Part shown: piece after piece, positions 1 through 7,987 of the stretch | How positions within the stretch are numbered: the first letter of the stretch is position 1 | How the letters are laid out: every line of letters starts with the position of its first letter | Source: Calothrix sp. FI2-JRJ7 | GTDB lineage: Bacteria > Cyanobacteriota > Cyanobacteriia > Cyanobacteriales > Nostocaceae | DNA: 64,000 nucleotides | Assembly: GCA_019359675.1 (NCBI GenBank) | Contig: JAHHGX010000089.1 | Coordinates: 1-64,000, forward strand | Reading direction: 5' to 3' | The notes under the pieces: model-generated | The model's database searches: none | Told to the model about the DNA's origin: nothing | What the model saw: only the letters and a program-made list of their open reading frames with translations | Made by a program: the position numbers and the translations under genes

Positions 1-198
1 ACCCACAACAAGCCACATGTAAAAATTTGATGATTGAGTATAATTTTACTCTTTTTATCATTTATGTAGTTCAGTTATTACCGCATACTACAGTTGAATG
101 GCGCCTTGGGGTGCGGAATGTGGGATAAAAGAGAGTTAATTACCGCACGTTATCTTTTCACGAAAATAAACCCAAACTAATCCAAAACTGTCGTGCCA

Positions 199-360
199 TT
201 ATTTGTGACTGGCTGTTCCGGAGCCAATTGTTGTTAAAGCAATAATTGTACCAAATGTTATATTTGCTTGGAAATGGTTCTCCCATTCATCAAGTCTAGG
301 GTGGAATAAACGAACTTCGGTGCCAGTATTAGGGTCAATTCCAGATATACGGTTCCCTTT
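199..360 (-). pseudogene. C-terminal fragment of an HNH endonuclease
   Basis: Read on the minus strand, this stretch gives a peptide containing HKGNR, GIDPNTG and LFHPR followed by W and HF, ending in a stop at 199-201. That is the conserved tail of a common cyanobacterial HNH endonuclease family, in which the zinc/HNH part would lie upstream. The N-terminal catalytic part is missing: beyond about position 365 the DNA instead matches a HigB toxin on the opposite strand. I infer a recombination or deletion junction near 360-372. No start codon is present, so this is a relic. Confidence 0.55.
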
Positions 361-368
361 ATGAAATA

Positions 369-482
369 AAAGGTAATGATTACCGCTTAATAGTTCATGT
401 CCGTTATGAGATTGGTATAATTTTTATCCGCTTCATTGGAACCCACAAAGAATACGATAAAGTATATGCAACAACAATTTGA
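369..482 (+). pseudogene. HigB-type mRNA interferase toxin, C-terminal remnant
   Basis: The plus strand reads KGNDYRLIVHVRYEIG, then FIRFIGTHKEYDKV, ending at TGA 480-482. This is the typical C-terminal half of HigB/RelE-fold ribosome-dependent RNases. The N-terminal half and start codon are absent; an in-frame stop lies at 330 and the DNA to the left belongs to an HNH gene fragment on the other strand. The intact HigA-like antitoxin gene begins 9 bases downstream, in the normal HigB-HigA order. The toxin is almost certainly inactive. Confidence 0.7.
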
Positions 483-491
483 GGATTTATT

Positions 492-821
492 ATGATGATT
501 GAACTTCGCCCAATCAAAAATGAAACTGATTATCATGCTGCGTTGAAAGAGATTGAAAAGTTATTTGATGCAGAACCAGGTACTCTGGAGTTTGACCGTT
601 TAGACATTTTAACGACGCTGGTAGAAGCATATGAACAGCAGCATTACCCAATTGATCCACCAGAACCAATTGAAGCAATTTTATATTATTTAGAATCTCG
701 TGGACTCTCACAGGGTGACTTAGAACCAATAATTGGCAGTAAAGAAGAAGTTCTTGAAATTTTAAACCGCAAAAAGCCTTTGACTTTGGAGATGATTAGG
801 CGTTTACACCAACATTTATGA
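492..821 (+). CDS. HigA-type antitoxin with HTH domain
   Basis: This 109-residue protein matches the HTH antitoxins that partner HigB-like toxins. The N-terminal half is acidic (EIEKLFDAEPGT, then DILTTLVEAYE), and the C-terminal helix-turn-helix reads LSQGDLEPIIGSKEEVLEIL. Its normal job is to bind and neutralise the toxin and repress their shared promoter. Here the toxin gene immediately upstream is reduced to a tail, so this is an orphan antitoxin; it may persist as a regulator or by protecting against a related toxin elsewhere. A ribosome site (GAGGATTT) precedes tandem ATGs at 492 and 495, and either could start translation. Confidence 0.82.
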   Translation: MMIELRPIKNETDYHAALKEIEKLFDAEPGTLEFDRLDILTTLVEAYEQQHYPIDPPEPIEAILYYLESRGLSQGDLEPIIGSKEEVLEILNRKKPLTLEMIRRLHQHL

Positions 822-963
822 ATTTCTGCCGATGTATTAATTAAACCATATACCATTAGAACAAATTAGGTTGAACTATCTTTATCTTTTTGGGTGTAAG
901 ATTCTCGATATAACCTCGAACGTGCGATACAATACATTGAAAATTTCTTGGTAAATTGAAACA

Positions 964-1242
964 ATGCAGCGTTTTTTTGTTAAAGAAATCCAAAATACTC
1001 ATTATGAGGTTTTAAATAAGGCTGCTGTTAAACCTGTTTTACTAACAGACGAATTGCAACGTAGCTATATAATTATGTCAGTTGAGAACTACGAGCAGTT
1101 AATAAATAGACTTGCTTTGTTAGAAAACTTGATTATAGGTCAACAAGCCCAAACTGCGCTCTCTAACTCGCGAATGGTTGGTACGGAAACTTTTACAGCA
1201 GAACCCAAGCGTCTGGCTGCGCTTGATGATACAACTTTATAG
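964..1242 (+). CDS. Phd/YefM-like antitoxin, orphan
   Basis: A 92-residue protein whose first 60 residues have the Phd/YefM layout: a short beta strand, then PVLLTDELQRSYIIMSVENYEQL and a leucine-rich helix. Such proteins bind DNA and inhibit RelE-, Doc- or PIN-type toxins. The C-terminal third is less typical. No recognisable toxin follows: a short reading frame at 1244 is cut off by a palindromic repeat at about 1303. I regard it as an antitoxin-like gene without a partner. Family assignment rests on pattern only. Confidence 0.5.
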   Translation: MQRFFVKEIQNTHYEVLNKAAVKPVLLTDELQRSYIIMSVENYEQLINRLALLENLIIGQQAQTALSNSRMVGTETFTAEPKRLAALDDTTL

Positions 1243-1302
1243 TATGGCAAAACTGGATGGTCTTGAGACAGTGATAAATTGCGTGGAAAATAGGTCAATT
1301 TT

Positions 1303-1325
1303 TAGCCCCCTTATGAAGGGGGCTG
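1303..1325. repeat. Short GC-rich hairpin repeat
   Basis: AGCCCCC and its complement face each other across a short loop, followed by CTGGGGGAT. This is the kind of dispersed hairpin often found between cyanobacterial genes. It may also end transcription of the Phd-like gene, but no T-run follows. Confidence 0.5.
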
Positions 1326-1415
1326 GGGGATAAATTATAGAAAATTATGTAATCTAGACTATGATGAAATGAGAGTAAAAGTGTTAACCATACATAATTG
1401 AGGAAAGATAAAAGT

Positions 1416-1601
1416 ATGAGGCAAGTAATCATGTATAAAGATGAAGATAATTATTGGGTAGTAGAATGTCCAAGTTTAAAAGGATGTAATAGCCAAGGTA
1501 AAACAAAAGATGAAGCATTAGCAAATATTAAAGAGGCTATAGCAGGATATATTGCTGCTTTGGAGGAAGACGGATTGTTAAATAATTGCGAGTCTTTCTA
1601 A
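1416..1601 (+). CDS. HicB-family antitoxin, orphan
   Basis: The protein begins MRQVIMYKDEDNYWVVECP and continues SLKGCNSQGKTKDEALANI, the classic HicB (UPF0150) partial RNase-H fold. HicB proteins neutralise HicA RNases. The chosen start is ATG 1416, preceded by GAGGAAAG at 1400-1407; a longer TTG start at 1398 would overlap that ribosome site and is unlikely. No hicA gene (a roughly 60-80 residue dsRBD-like toxin) is visible on either side, so it is an orphan. It ends overlapping, tail to tail, a frameshifted gene on the other strand. Confidence 0.75.
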   Translation: MRQVIMYKDEDNYWVVECPSLKGCNSQGKTKDEALANIKEAIAGYIAALEEDGLLNNCESF

Positions 1602-1850
1602 TCTTGCTTTCTCCTTATTAAAAATGATTGCTGGCGCCGTGTAATAATTTCTTCGTTAAAATCAGCAAATATTTCCGAAAAGCATTTCATCCCAACAACC
1701 AGCGAACTCCATAATTTGGTCTACTTGAGCTTGATAATTCTGAACACCTAACCGAAAAAAATGAATCAAATTATATAAATCATCAAGTTTTTCTTCTGGA
1801 ATAAGACCGATTTCTGCTAATATTTTTGTTCTTATGTTTGATGAATCCAT
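1598..1850 (-). pseudogene. Small antitoxin-like protein gene with frameshift
   Basis: The frame from ATG 1850 reads RTKILAEIGLIPEEKLDDLY and later IMEFAGCWDEM. This resembles short cyanobacterial proteins that accompany toxins, in which a GCW motif is followed by an acidic, arginine-rich tail. After DEM the frame hits an early stop at 1662. Removing one T from a short T-run near 1682 restores SEIFADFNEEIITRRQQSF and a stop at 1598-1600, giving about 84 residues. This is either a real one-base lesion or a base-calling error. The restored stop would overlap the end of the convergent HicB gene. Confidence 0.5.
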
Positions 1851-2034
1851 AGTTATACTGTACCAAATAAAGTATTTATAGCGATTCCCACTCTGATGAA
1901 GTAAGTAAGGGCGGGCAGGGATGCGAATGCCACAATAACTTTACTAAGTTAATTTGTACTTTACCAAAATGGGAACCGCTATAGTTCGTTTTAATCAACT
2001 TATGTTATTTCTAAAATTCAGCTTCTGGCTACTT

Positions 2035-2328
2035 TTATGCTGGCTTAAGAGCAATCTCTACTTTTTGATTGAGAGCGCAAGCAATTTTTTGAAGCATAGA
2101 CAAAGAGTGTCCCTCGTAATCAGCATCTTCAAGTCGTGCAATGACAGGTTGCTTTGTGCCTATTAAATCAGCAAGCTCCTTTTGTGTTAAACCTGCTTTT
2201 GTCCTAGCTTCATAAATAAGCTGCGCTACTGTCGCATTAATTGAAGCTACAGCTATCATATCTTGAATCTCAGAATCGTTGTTATTTATCTTGTCAATTA
2301 TCTTTATTGCATCGTTAGTTTTACCCAT
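2035..2328 (-). CDS. XRE-family helix-turn-helix antitoxin/regulator
   Basis: A 97-residue protein with a Cro/C1-type helix-turn-helix at about residues 42-80: AGLTQKELADLIGTKQPVIA followed by RLEDADYEGHSLSMLQKIA. The layout, with an acidic N-terminal helix and a C-terminal ALNQKVEIALKP, matches antitoxins of the HigA/RelB-associated XRE group. No toxin-like frame is found on either side. Upstream on the minus strand is a short AT-rich gap to the divergent hydrolase gene. The plus-strand frame that overlaps it is antisense noise. Confidence 0.8.
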   Translation of the reverse strand: MGKTNDAIKIIDKINNNDSEIQDMIAVASINATVAQLIYEARTKAGLTQKELADLIGTKQPVIARLEDADYEGHSLSMLQKIACALNQKVEIALKPA

Positions 2329-2431
2329 TTTTTTGTTTTGATATTGAGTTATAACAATATTGTTATCTTAAACCTGTAAAAGCTGGTAATTGAAGGCGCC
2401 TATAAATTTCGTAATAATTCATATGTTTAAC

Positions 2432-3217
2432 ATGAATCAAATTGTCGGGACTCACGACATATTATTTATCACTCTGGACACCTTGCGCTATGACGTAGCT
2501 AAAGAATATCTTACCCAACGGCGCCTTCCTAATTTAGCCGCAGTACTTCCAGAAACAGGTTGGGAGCAACGCCATTCTCCAGGTAATTTTACTTATGCTG
2601 CTCATCATGCTTTTTTCGCGGGTTTTCTTCCTACTCCCATAACTCCAGGTATTCACCCACGTCCTTTTGCTTTGGGTTTTGAGGGTAGCACTACTACTAC
2701 AGAAAATACTTGCGTTTTGGAAGGCGCCAATATAGTCGAAGGGTTAGCAGTTAGAGGCTACCATACAGTTTGTATCGGCGGTGTGGGATTTTTTAATAAA
2801 CTCAATCCTTTAGGTAACGTCTTGCCGTCAATGTTCGCTTCTAGTCACTGGAGTCGAGAGTTAGGAGTAACAAACCCTGACTCAACAGAGAAGCAGGTAG
2901 AACTCGCAGAGCAGATTTTAGAACAAACGCCCAAAACTCAGCGTGTGTTCTTGTTTATAAACATTTCTGCCCTACATCAACCAAATTATGTTTACCTGCC
3001 TGGTGCTAAAACAGATACTATTCAATCACACGGCGCCGCTTTGGAATATGTAGATAGTCACCTTGGTAAACTTTGGGATGCTTTCCGACAAAGGGGTTCA
3101 ACGTTTTGTATTCTTTGCTCCGACCACGGGACAACCTATGGTGATGACGGATACACTGGACATCGGTTAAGTCATCCTGTTGTGTGGACGGTTCCCTATG
3201 CAGAGTTTATTTTATAA
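2432..3217 (+). CDS. STM4013-family sulfatase-like hydrolase
   Basis: The protein belongs to the alkaline phosphatase/sulfatase fold. DILFITLDTLRYDVA near the N-terminus carries the first metal-binding aspartate, SPGNFTYAAHHAFFAG is the nucleophile region, and CSDHGTTYGDDG supplies the second metal ligands. It matches the hydrolase family named after Salmonella STM4013, which travels with two radical SAM enzymes; all are of unknown function. ATG 2432 (or 2423) is preferred over an upstream TTG. It lies 59 bases before the radical SAM gene, probably in one transcript. A decayed second copy of its 3' end lies at 5021-5146 and continues about 25 codons past the point where this gene stops, so this copy may be slightly shortened. 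Confidence 0.8.
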   Translation: MNQIVGTHDILFITLDTLRYDVAKEYLTQRRLPNLAAVLPETGWEQRHSPGNFTYAAHHAFFAGFLPTPITPGIHPRPFALGFEGSTTTTENTCVLEGANIVEGLAVRGYHTVCIGGVGFFNKLNPLGNVLPSMFASSHWSRELGVTNPDSTEKQVELAEQILEQTPKTQRVFLFINISALHQPNYVYLPGAKTDTIQSHGAALEYVDSHLGKLWDAFRQRGSTFCILCSDHGTTYGDDGYTGHRLSHPVVWTVPYAEFIL

Positions 3218-3276
3218 GAATTGATCCCCATAGTAAATTAGCACCCTAAAATTTAAAATTACCTATTTAAAACCAA

Positions 3277-4608
3277 ATGATTACAACCCAAATTCAAAAT
3301 CTCAAACCAAAAATCTCTCAATCTCCCTACCAAGCTTACGTTTACTCCTACCCACACAAAACCGCATACCGTCCCCTAACTCCACCTGTAAACCTTGCCA
3401 ACTTATGGTCAAACCAAGATAAAAGCGCGTTATTCCTCTACATACACATCCCCTTCTGTGAAATGCGCTGCGGGTTCTGCAACTTATTTACCACCGTCAC
3501 CCACAACGAAGATTTTGTAACTCAATACGTCAACACGCTACAGCGACAAGCCCAAAGGGTAAAATCAGCTTTAGGAAAATCATCATTCGCGCGCTTTGCT
3601 ATAGGTGGAGGAACACCGACTCAACTACCCATCCAGCACCTTGAAACAATCCTTAATATTGCTGAACAAACAATGGGCGCCAATTTACAGTCCATTCCTA
3701 TTTCTGTAGAAGTTTCCCCAGAGACAGCAACCCAAGATAAATTAAAGCTTTTACGAGAACGAGGCGCCGATAGAATTAGTATAGGTGTCCAAAGTTTCAT
3801 CGAGTCAGAAGTTTTAGCAACCCAACGGCGCCAAACCACTCCTCAAGTAGAAGCAGCTTTAGGAAGAATCAAAGAAGCAGGTTTTCCCACATTAAATATT
3901 GACTTAATTTACGGGCTTCCCGAACAAACTGTAGAAACTTTTTTACAGTCAATACACGCAGCATTGCGATTTCAACCAGAGGAAATATATCTATATCCTT
4001 TGTACGTGCGACCACTCACTGGTTTAGGACGTACTGATAAAGAATGGGATGATATTCGTATTGCTTGCTACCGTGCAGGGCGGCAGTTATTGCTATCTAA
4101 AGGTTATTCTCAGGTTTCAATGCGGATGTTTCAAGGACGCGAAAATAATCCTGCATCACCTGTTTACTGTTGCCAAGCTGATGGTATGGTTGGTTTAGGA
4201 TGCGGCGCCCGTTCTTACACCGACACTTTGCACTATTCTAATGACTACGCGGTTGGTGTAAAAGAAATTAGGGATATTTTACAAGCTTATATACAGAGCA
4301 GTAATGAAGCTTTTGATTTTGCTAGCTATGGGTTTAAGCTAGATGCAAATGAACAACGGCGCCGTTATATTTTGCTATCTTTACTTTCTGATGAAGGGTT
4401 AAATTTTGCTAGCTATGGGCAAAGGTTTAATAGCTGTGTTTATATAGATTTTCCTGAACTTTGCGAACTAAAACAGCTAAATTTGGGAATGGAAGATGGG
4501 GAAATATTACGGTTGACTGAAGCTGGTATTGAACTTTCTGATGTAATTGGCGCCTGGTTGTTTTCTGAGAAGGTGCTGGAGTTGATGGATGGTTATGAGT
4601 TGAAATAA
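3277..4608 (+). CDS. STM4012-family radical SAM enzyme (HemN-like)
   Basis: A 443-residue radical SAM protein related to coproporphyrinogen dehydrogenase HemN/HemW. The cluster-binding motif CEMRCGFC (CX3CX2C) is at about residues 61-68, preceded by FLYIHIPF, and the SAM-binding glycine motif GGGTPTQL follows. It ends in a HemN-type C-terminal domain. The neighbouring hydrolase, STM4015-like proteins and second radical SAM enzyme identify it as the STM4012 family rather than heme biosynthesis. It would cleave SAM to a 5'-deoxyadenosyl radical; the substrate is unknown. It contains several GGCGCC sites, in keeping with long residence in this genome. Confidence 0.85.
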   Translation: MITTQIQNLKPKISQSPYQAYVYSYPHKTAYRPLTPPVNLANLWSNQDKSALFLYIHIPFCEMRCGFCNLFTTVTHNEDFVTQYVNTLQRQAQRVKSALGKSSFARFAIGGGTPTQLPIQHLETILNIAEQTMGANLQSIPISVEVSPETATQDKLKLLRERGADRISIGVQSFIESEVLATQRRQTTPQVEAALGRIKEAGFPTLNIDLIYGLPEQTVETFLQSIHAALRFQPEEIYLYPLYVRPLTGLGRTDKEWDDIRIACYRAGRQLLLSKGYSQVSMRMFQGRENNPASPVYCCQADGMVGLGCGARSYTDTLHYSNDYAVGVKEIRDILQAYIQSSNEAFDFASYGFKLDANEQRRRYILLSLLSDEGLNFASYGQRFNSCVYIDFPELCELKQLNLGMEDGEILRLTEAGIELSDVIGAWLFSEKVLELMDGYELK

Positions 4609-4764
4609 ATTGGCAACGGATGTAACGGATGAACTCATGTCATGCTGAGGTACGTAAACGTAGTTTTCCCGCTTTCTTAGCATCTTCAAGATTTTCACTT
4701 GCTTTAAAAGTAAAGCTGTAACCCGTTTTCAGTATATCAAAGGCTTTAAAAACCTCTCCCCCAA

Positions 4765-4786
4765 CCCCTCTCCTAAAGGAGAGGGG
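4765..4786. repeat. Perfect 9-bp GC-rich hairpin
   Basis: CCCCTCTCC and GGAGAGGGG are separated by TAAA. It lies in the gap after the STM4012-type gene and could act as a terminator or be one of the dispersed cyanobacterial hairpins; no T-run follows on either strand. Confidence 0.5.
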
Positions 4787-4855
4787 AGTAAATTTTATCA
4801 CTGTAACTTAACTTAAATATTTACTATTTATAATACAATTTTTGACCAACAAAAT

Positions 4856-5146
4856 ATGACAAATAATCAAAATCAACCAAGAGAATTCGATGCTGTTCGT
4901 GGAGGAGAAACACCCCCACCTATACAAGGTGCCGTGTTAGGTGGCATTAAGGGAGTCAAACAACGTTTAGGTAGTCCTGTTTTTGAAGTGCGCGTTGCTG
5001 CGTTGAGTGAAGGTCATTGATTGAACCATGCTGTAGTGTGGACGGTTCCCTATACAAAGTTTATTTTAGAAGGAAGTAGGGGAATAATAAGTGTACAAGA
5101 TGTAGAGAACTACATCCAGCATCTTAACTTAGATATTTTCATATAG
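4856..5146 (+). pseudogene. Chimeric relic: STM4015 N-terminus joined to STM4013 C-terminus
   Basis: ATG 4856 opens a frame almost identical to the start of the next two genes (DAVRGGETPPP, GAVLGG, then RVAALS) and stops at TGA 5018-5020 after 54 residues. In the same frame, immediately after the stop, comes HAVVWTVPYTKFIL, matching the last residues of the hydrolase at 3217 (HPVVWTVPYAEFIL), and it goes on for about 25 further residues to TAG 5144-5146. So a truncated STM4015 copy abuts a truncated STM4013 copy. I infer duplication of the cassette followed by a deletion. No product is expected. Confidence 0.78.
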
Positions 5147-5167
5147 AACACTTTTGACAAATCAAAT

Positions 5168-6454
5168 ATGACAAACAATCAAAATCACCCTAAAGAATTT
5201 GATGCTGTTCGTGGAGGAGAAGCGCCCCCACCTATACTAGGCGCCGTGTTAGGTGGTATTGAGGGAGTTAAACGGCGTTTAGCTAGTTCTGAAGAAAAAA
5301 CGCGCGTTGCTGCATTAAGTAGCGCGCTCAACTACGGTGATACAGGTTTAAATGTACTGATTAAAGCTTTAGAAAATGATTCAGCAAAAGTACGGAAAAA
5401 AGCAGCAAAATTATTAAATAATATAGATAAAAATAAAGTTAAAGCAGCTTTGACAAAATATAAGTTCTGGACTAGCTTTGAAAAATATTATGAAATCCCT
5501 TGTAATTACTCGACTACATTCGCTAACCGAAAAGTAATTGAGTTTGACCCTGTAACTGGTATTAGTGATACTGTTGATACTGCTTATGCTTTAAGAGTTG
5601 TCCCAGGAGAAGACTACTATACAAAGTCAGTTTTGAATAGCGTAGAAAAATTGCAAGTTTTATTACAAAGTCATTTTGCTAATGAGGTTGAAGCTTTGGT
5701 ATTTGGATATTGGTATTCAAGGTCTTTGAAAGACCATACTTTTCATCCTGTTTTAGATGCATTACTCGAAGCTGCCGAAAAACTTAATAATGTTAAAGCT
5801 TTATTTATAGGAGATGTTAATTTATCTGAATTGCACAGAATTTCCCTTGTATACTGTAATTTTAGTTATATTTTACTGGCGTATCCACAGTTAGAAACAT
5901 TAAAAGTTCGCAATAATTGCCATAGATACAGTTGTTACTCTAATTACGCAGTAGGATTAGAATTTAGCCCAATTCGACATGAAAAACTTAAAGCACTAAT
6001 TATTGAAGGTGTTGGCATTTCAAATGAAGTGTTTGAAGAAATTTGTAAGCTTGAGTTACCTGCATTAGAATATCTTGAACTTTGGCTTGGTAAAGATAAG
6101 TATATCAATCACCATATTATTAATGAATTTATCTCAATGTTTTATAATAATTTTCCAAGACTTAAGTATTTAGGACTACGGAACTATGGTCATAGGTATT
6201 CAGGTAATATTACTTTTGCAGTAGCAAATTCTCCAATCTGTGAAAATTTAATTGAATTAGACATTTCAATTGGAGAAATTGAAGATGACGCAGCAAAAGC
6301 TTTACTTAAGTGTTCAGCAATTCGTCAACTAGATACTCTTAACATTTCTCATAATTGTTTAAATGATGGAATGGTTGGGAAAATAACCAAGTTAGATATT
6401 GAAGTTATTGCTGATAAACAAAATCCATATAGGTACTATTCTTCATATGGATAA
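5168..6454 (+). CDS. STM4015-family protein with HEAT-like leader and leucine-rich repeats
   Basis: A 428-residue cytosolic protein. Residues 1-40 form a leader (EFDAVRGGEAPPP, GAVLGGIEGVK). Residues 40-100 form one HEAT-like repeat pair (TRVAALSSALNYGDTGLNVL, then KVRKKAAKLL). The STM4015 core begins at FWTSFEKYYEIP with KVIEFDPVTGISD, and from about residue 190 leucine-rich repeats follow (LPALEYLELWLG, LKYLGLRNYG, LIELDISIG, LDTLNISHN). STM4015 proteins accompany the STM4011-4013 enzymes; their role is unknown, and a scaffold or modified target is only a guess. This is the only intact one of three tandem copies. A GC-poor sequence and few GGCGCC sites are typical of the copies. Confidence 0.8.
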   Translation: MTNNQNHPKEFDAVRGGEAPPPILGAVLGGIEGVKRRLASSEEKTRVAALSSALNYGDTGLNVLIKALENDSAKVRKKAAKLLNNIDKNKVKAALTKYKFWTSFEKYYEIPCNYSTTFANRKVIEFDPVTGISDTVDTAYALRVVPGEDYYTKSVLNSVEKLQVLLQSHFANEVEALVFGYWYSRSLKDHTFHPVLDALLEAAEKLNNVKALFIGDVNLSELHRISLVYCNFSYILLAYPQLETLKVRNNCHRYSCYSNYAVGLEFSPIRHEKLKALIIEGVGISNEVFEEICKLELPALEYLELWLGKDKYINHHIINEFISMFYNNFPRLKYLGLRNYGHRYSGNITFAVANSPICENLIELDISIGEIEDDAAKALLKCSAIRQLDTLNISHNCLNDGMVGKITKLDIEVIADKQNPYRYYSSYG

Positions 6455-6626
6455 GACAATTCTATAAGTAGGGCGGGCAGGATGCCCCACAAGAGGTTTA
6501 TTTATAAGGCTGATGTTTGATTTGATTGATAAACGTGAGATTTAATATTTGTCAGTGTTACAACGGATGTAGTAATTAAAATTATTCGTTTATAAAAGAT
6601 TTATTAATTACATTTTTAATAAAAAT

Positions 6627-7892
6627 ATGACAAGCAATCAAAACCACCCTGGAGAGTTTGATGCTATTCGTGGAGGAGATGCACCACCATTACTAGGCGC
6701 CGTTTTAGGTGGAGTTGAGGGTGTTAAGCAACGTTTGGCAAGTTCTGATATTGAAACGCGCATCGGCGCATTGAGTCGCGCGCTAAATTACGGTGATGCG
6801 GGTTTAAATGTAGTAATCAAGGCTTTAGATGATGACTCTGCTAAAGTACGGAAAGCAGCAGTACGTTTATTAAAAGATATAGATAATAGCCAAGTAAAAG
6901 CAGCTTTAAAAGAGCATAAATTCTGGACTAGCTTTGAAAAGTATTATGATATTCCTGACAATCATGCGACTACATTCGCTAACCGGAAAGTTATTGAGTT
7001 TGACCCTGTTATCGGCATTAGTGATACAGTTGATACTGCGTATGCTTTAAGAGTTGTCCCAGGAGAGGACTATTATATAAATTCAGTTATAAATAGTGTA
7101 GATAAACTGCAATTATTATTGCAAAGCCCATTTGCTCATCAGGTTGAAGCTTTGGTCTTCGGTTTTTGGTATACAACTTATTTTGAATACTATAATTTCT
7201 GTCCTGTTATAGATACACTACTTCAATCTTCTGAAAAAATTACCAATCTTAAAGCATTATTTATAGGAGATATAAATAATGCTGAATGGGAAAATATCCA
7301 CTTAGCTTATGCCAATCTTAGTTATATTTTACTAGCTTATCCGCAATTATAAATATTAAAAATCCGCACATCTTATTATTATAAAAAGAAGAATCAAGCA
7401 TTTGGACTAGAATTTAGTCCTATTCTACATACAAAATTAAAAGCTCTTACGATTGAAGGTCGCAATATTTCAAGTGATATCGTTAAAGAAATTTTCAAAC
7501 TAGAATTACCTAACTTGGAATATTTAGAGCTTTGGTTTGATGCAGACCATTGTGATATTTATGAACACATGCATAAATTTCATAATATATTTCCCAAACT
7601 TAAGTATTTAGGGCTAAGGAAGTATTACCACATCGACCCCGGTAGCATTGCTTTTGTAATCAAAGATTCTCTCAAAATTGAAAATTTAATTGAGCTAGAC
7701 CTTTCAATGGGACAAATACAAGATGATGGTGCTAAAGCTTTACTTAGTTGTTCAGGAGTTCGTCAACTAGATACTCTTAATATTTCTTATAATTGTTTAA
7801 CTGATGAAATGGTTAAAGAAATGAAAAAATTGGATATTGAAGTTATTGCTGAGAGGCAAGAACCATATAGGTATTTATCTGCGTATGAATAA
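6627..7892 (+). pseudogene. Third STM4015-family copy, split by one nonsense codon
   Basis: The frame is collinear with the intact copy at 5168-6454, with the same leader, HEAT pair, FWTSFEKYYDIP core and C-terminal leucine-rich repeats. At 7350-7352 a TAA replaces the GAA (Glu) codon found at the equivalent point after YPQL. The reading frame then stays open without shift to the natural stop at 7892. One G-to-T change would repair it, so the lesion is recent, or the codon is read through. As it stands only the first 241 residues would be made, lacking most of the leucine-rich repeats. Confidence 0.85.
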
Positions 7893-7906
7893 GAAAATTT
7901 GGCAAG

Positions 7907-7936
7907 TAAGGCGGGCAGGATGCCCGCTCCACAAGA
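7907..7936. repeat. GCGGGCA/TGCCCGC hairpin repeat
   Basis: The sequence around GGCGGGCAGGATGCCCGC, followed by TCCACAAGAGG, recurs in variants at about 6471-6495, 26301-26327 (inverted) and, more degenerate, at 1908, 17786 and 34315. It is a dispersed palindromic element, here in the 36 bases before the STM4011-type gene's leader. Confidence 0.55.
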
Positions 7937-7987
7937 GGGATGTTTATAATACTGATATATTATAGTTTGATAATAAGAGGATTTTAT

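Noticed and set aside
1954-2166. 70-codon plus-strand frame
   Set aside because: It is antisense to the well-supported XRE antitoxin gene.
3277-4608. Assignment as oxygen-independent coproporphyrinogen III oxidase (HemN)
   Set aside because: It has the HemN-like fold, but its neighbours (STM4013-, STM4015- and STM4011-type genes) fit the STM4012 family and not heme synthesis.
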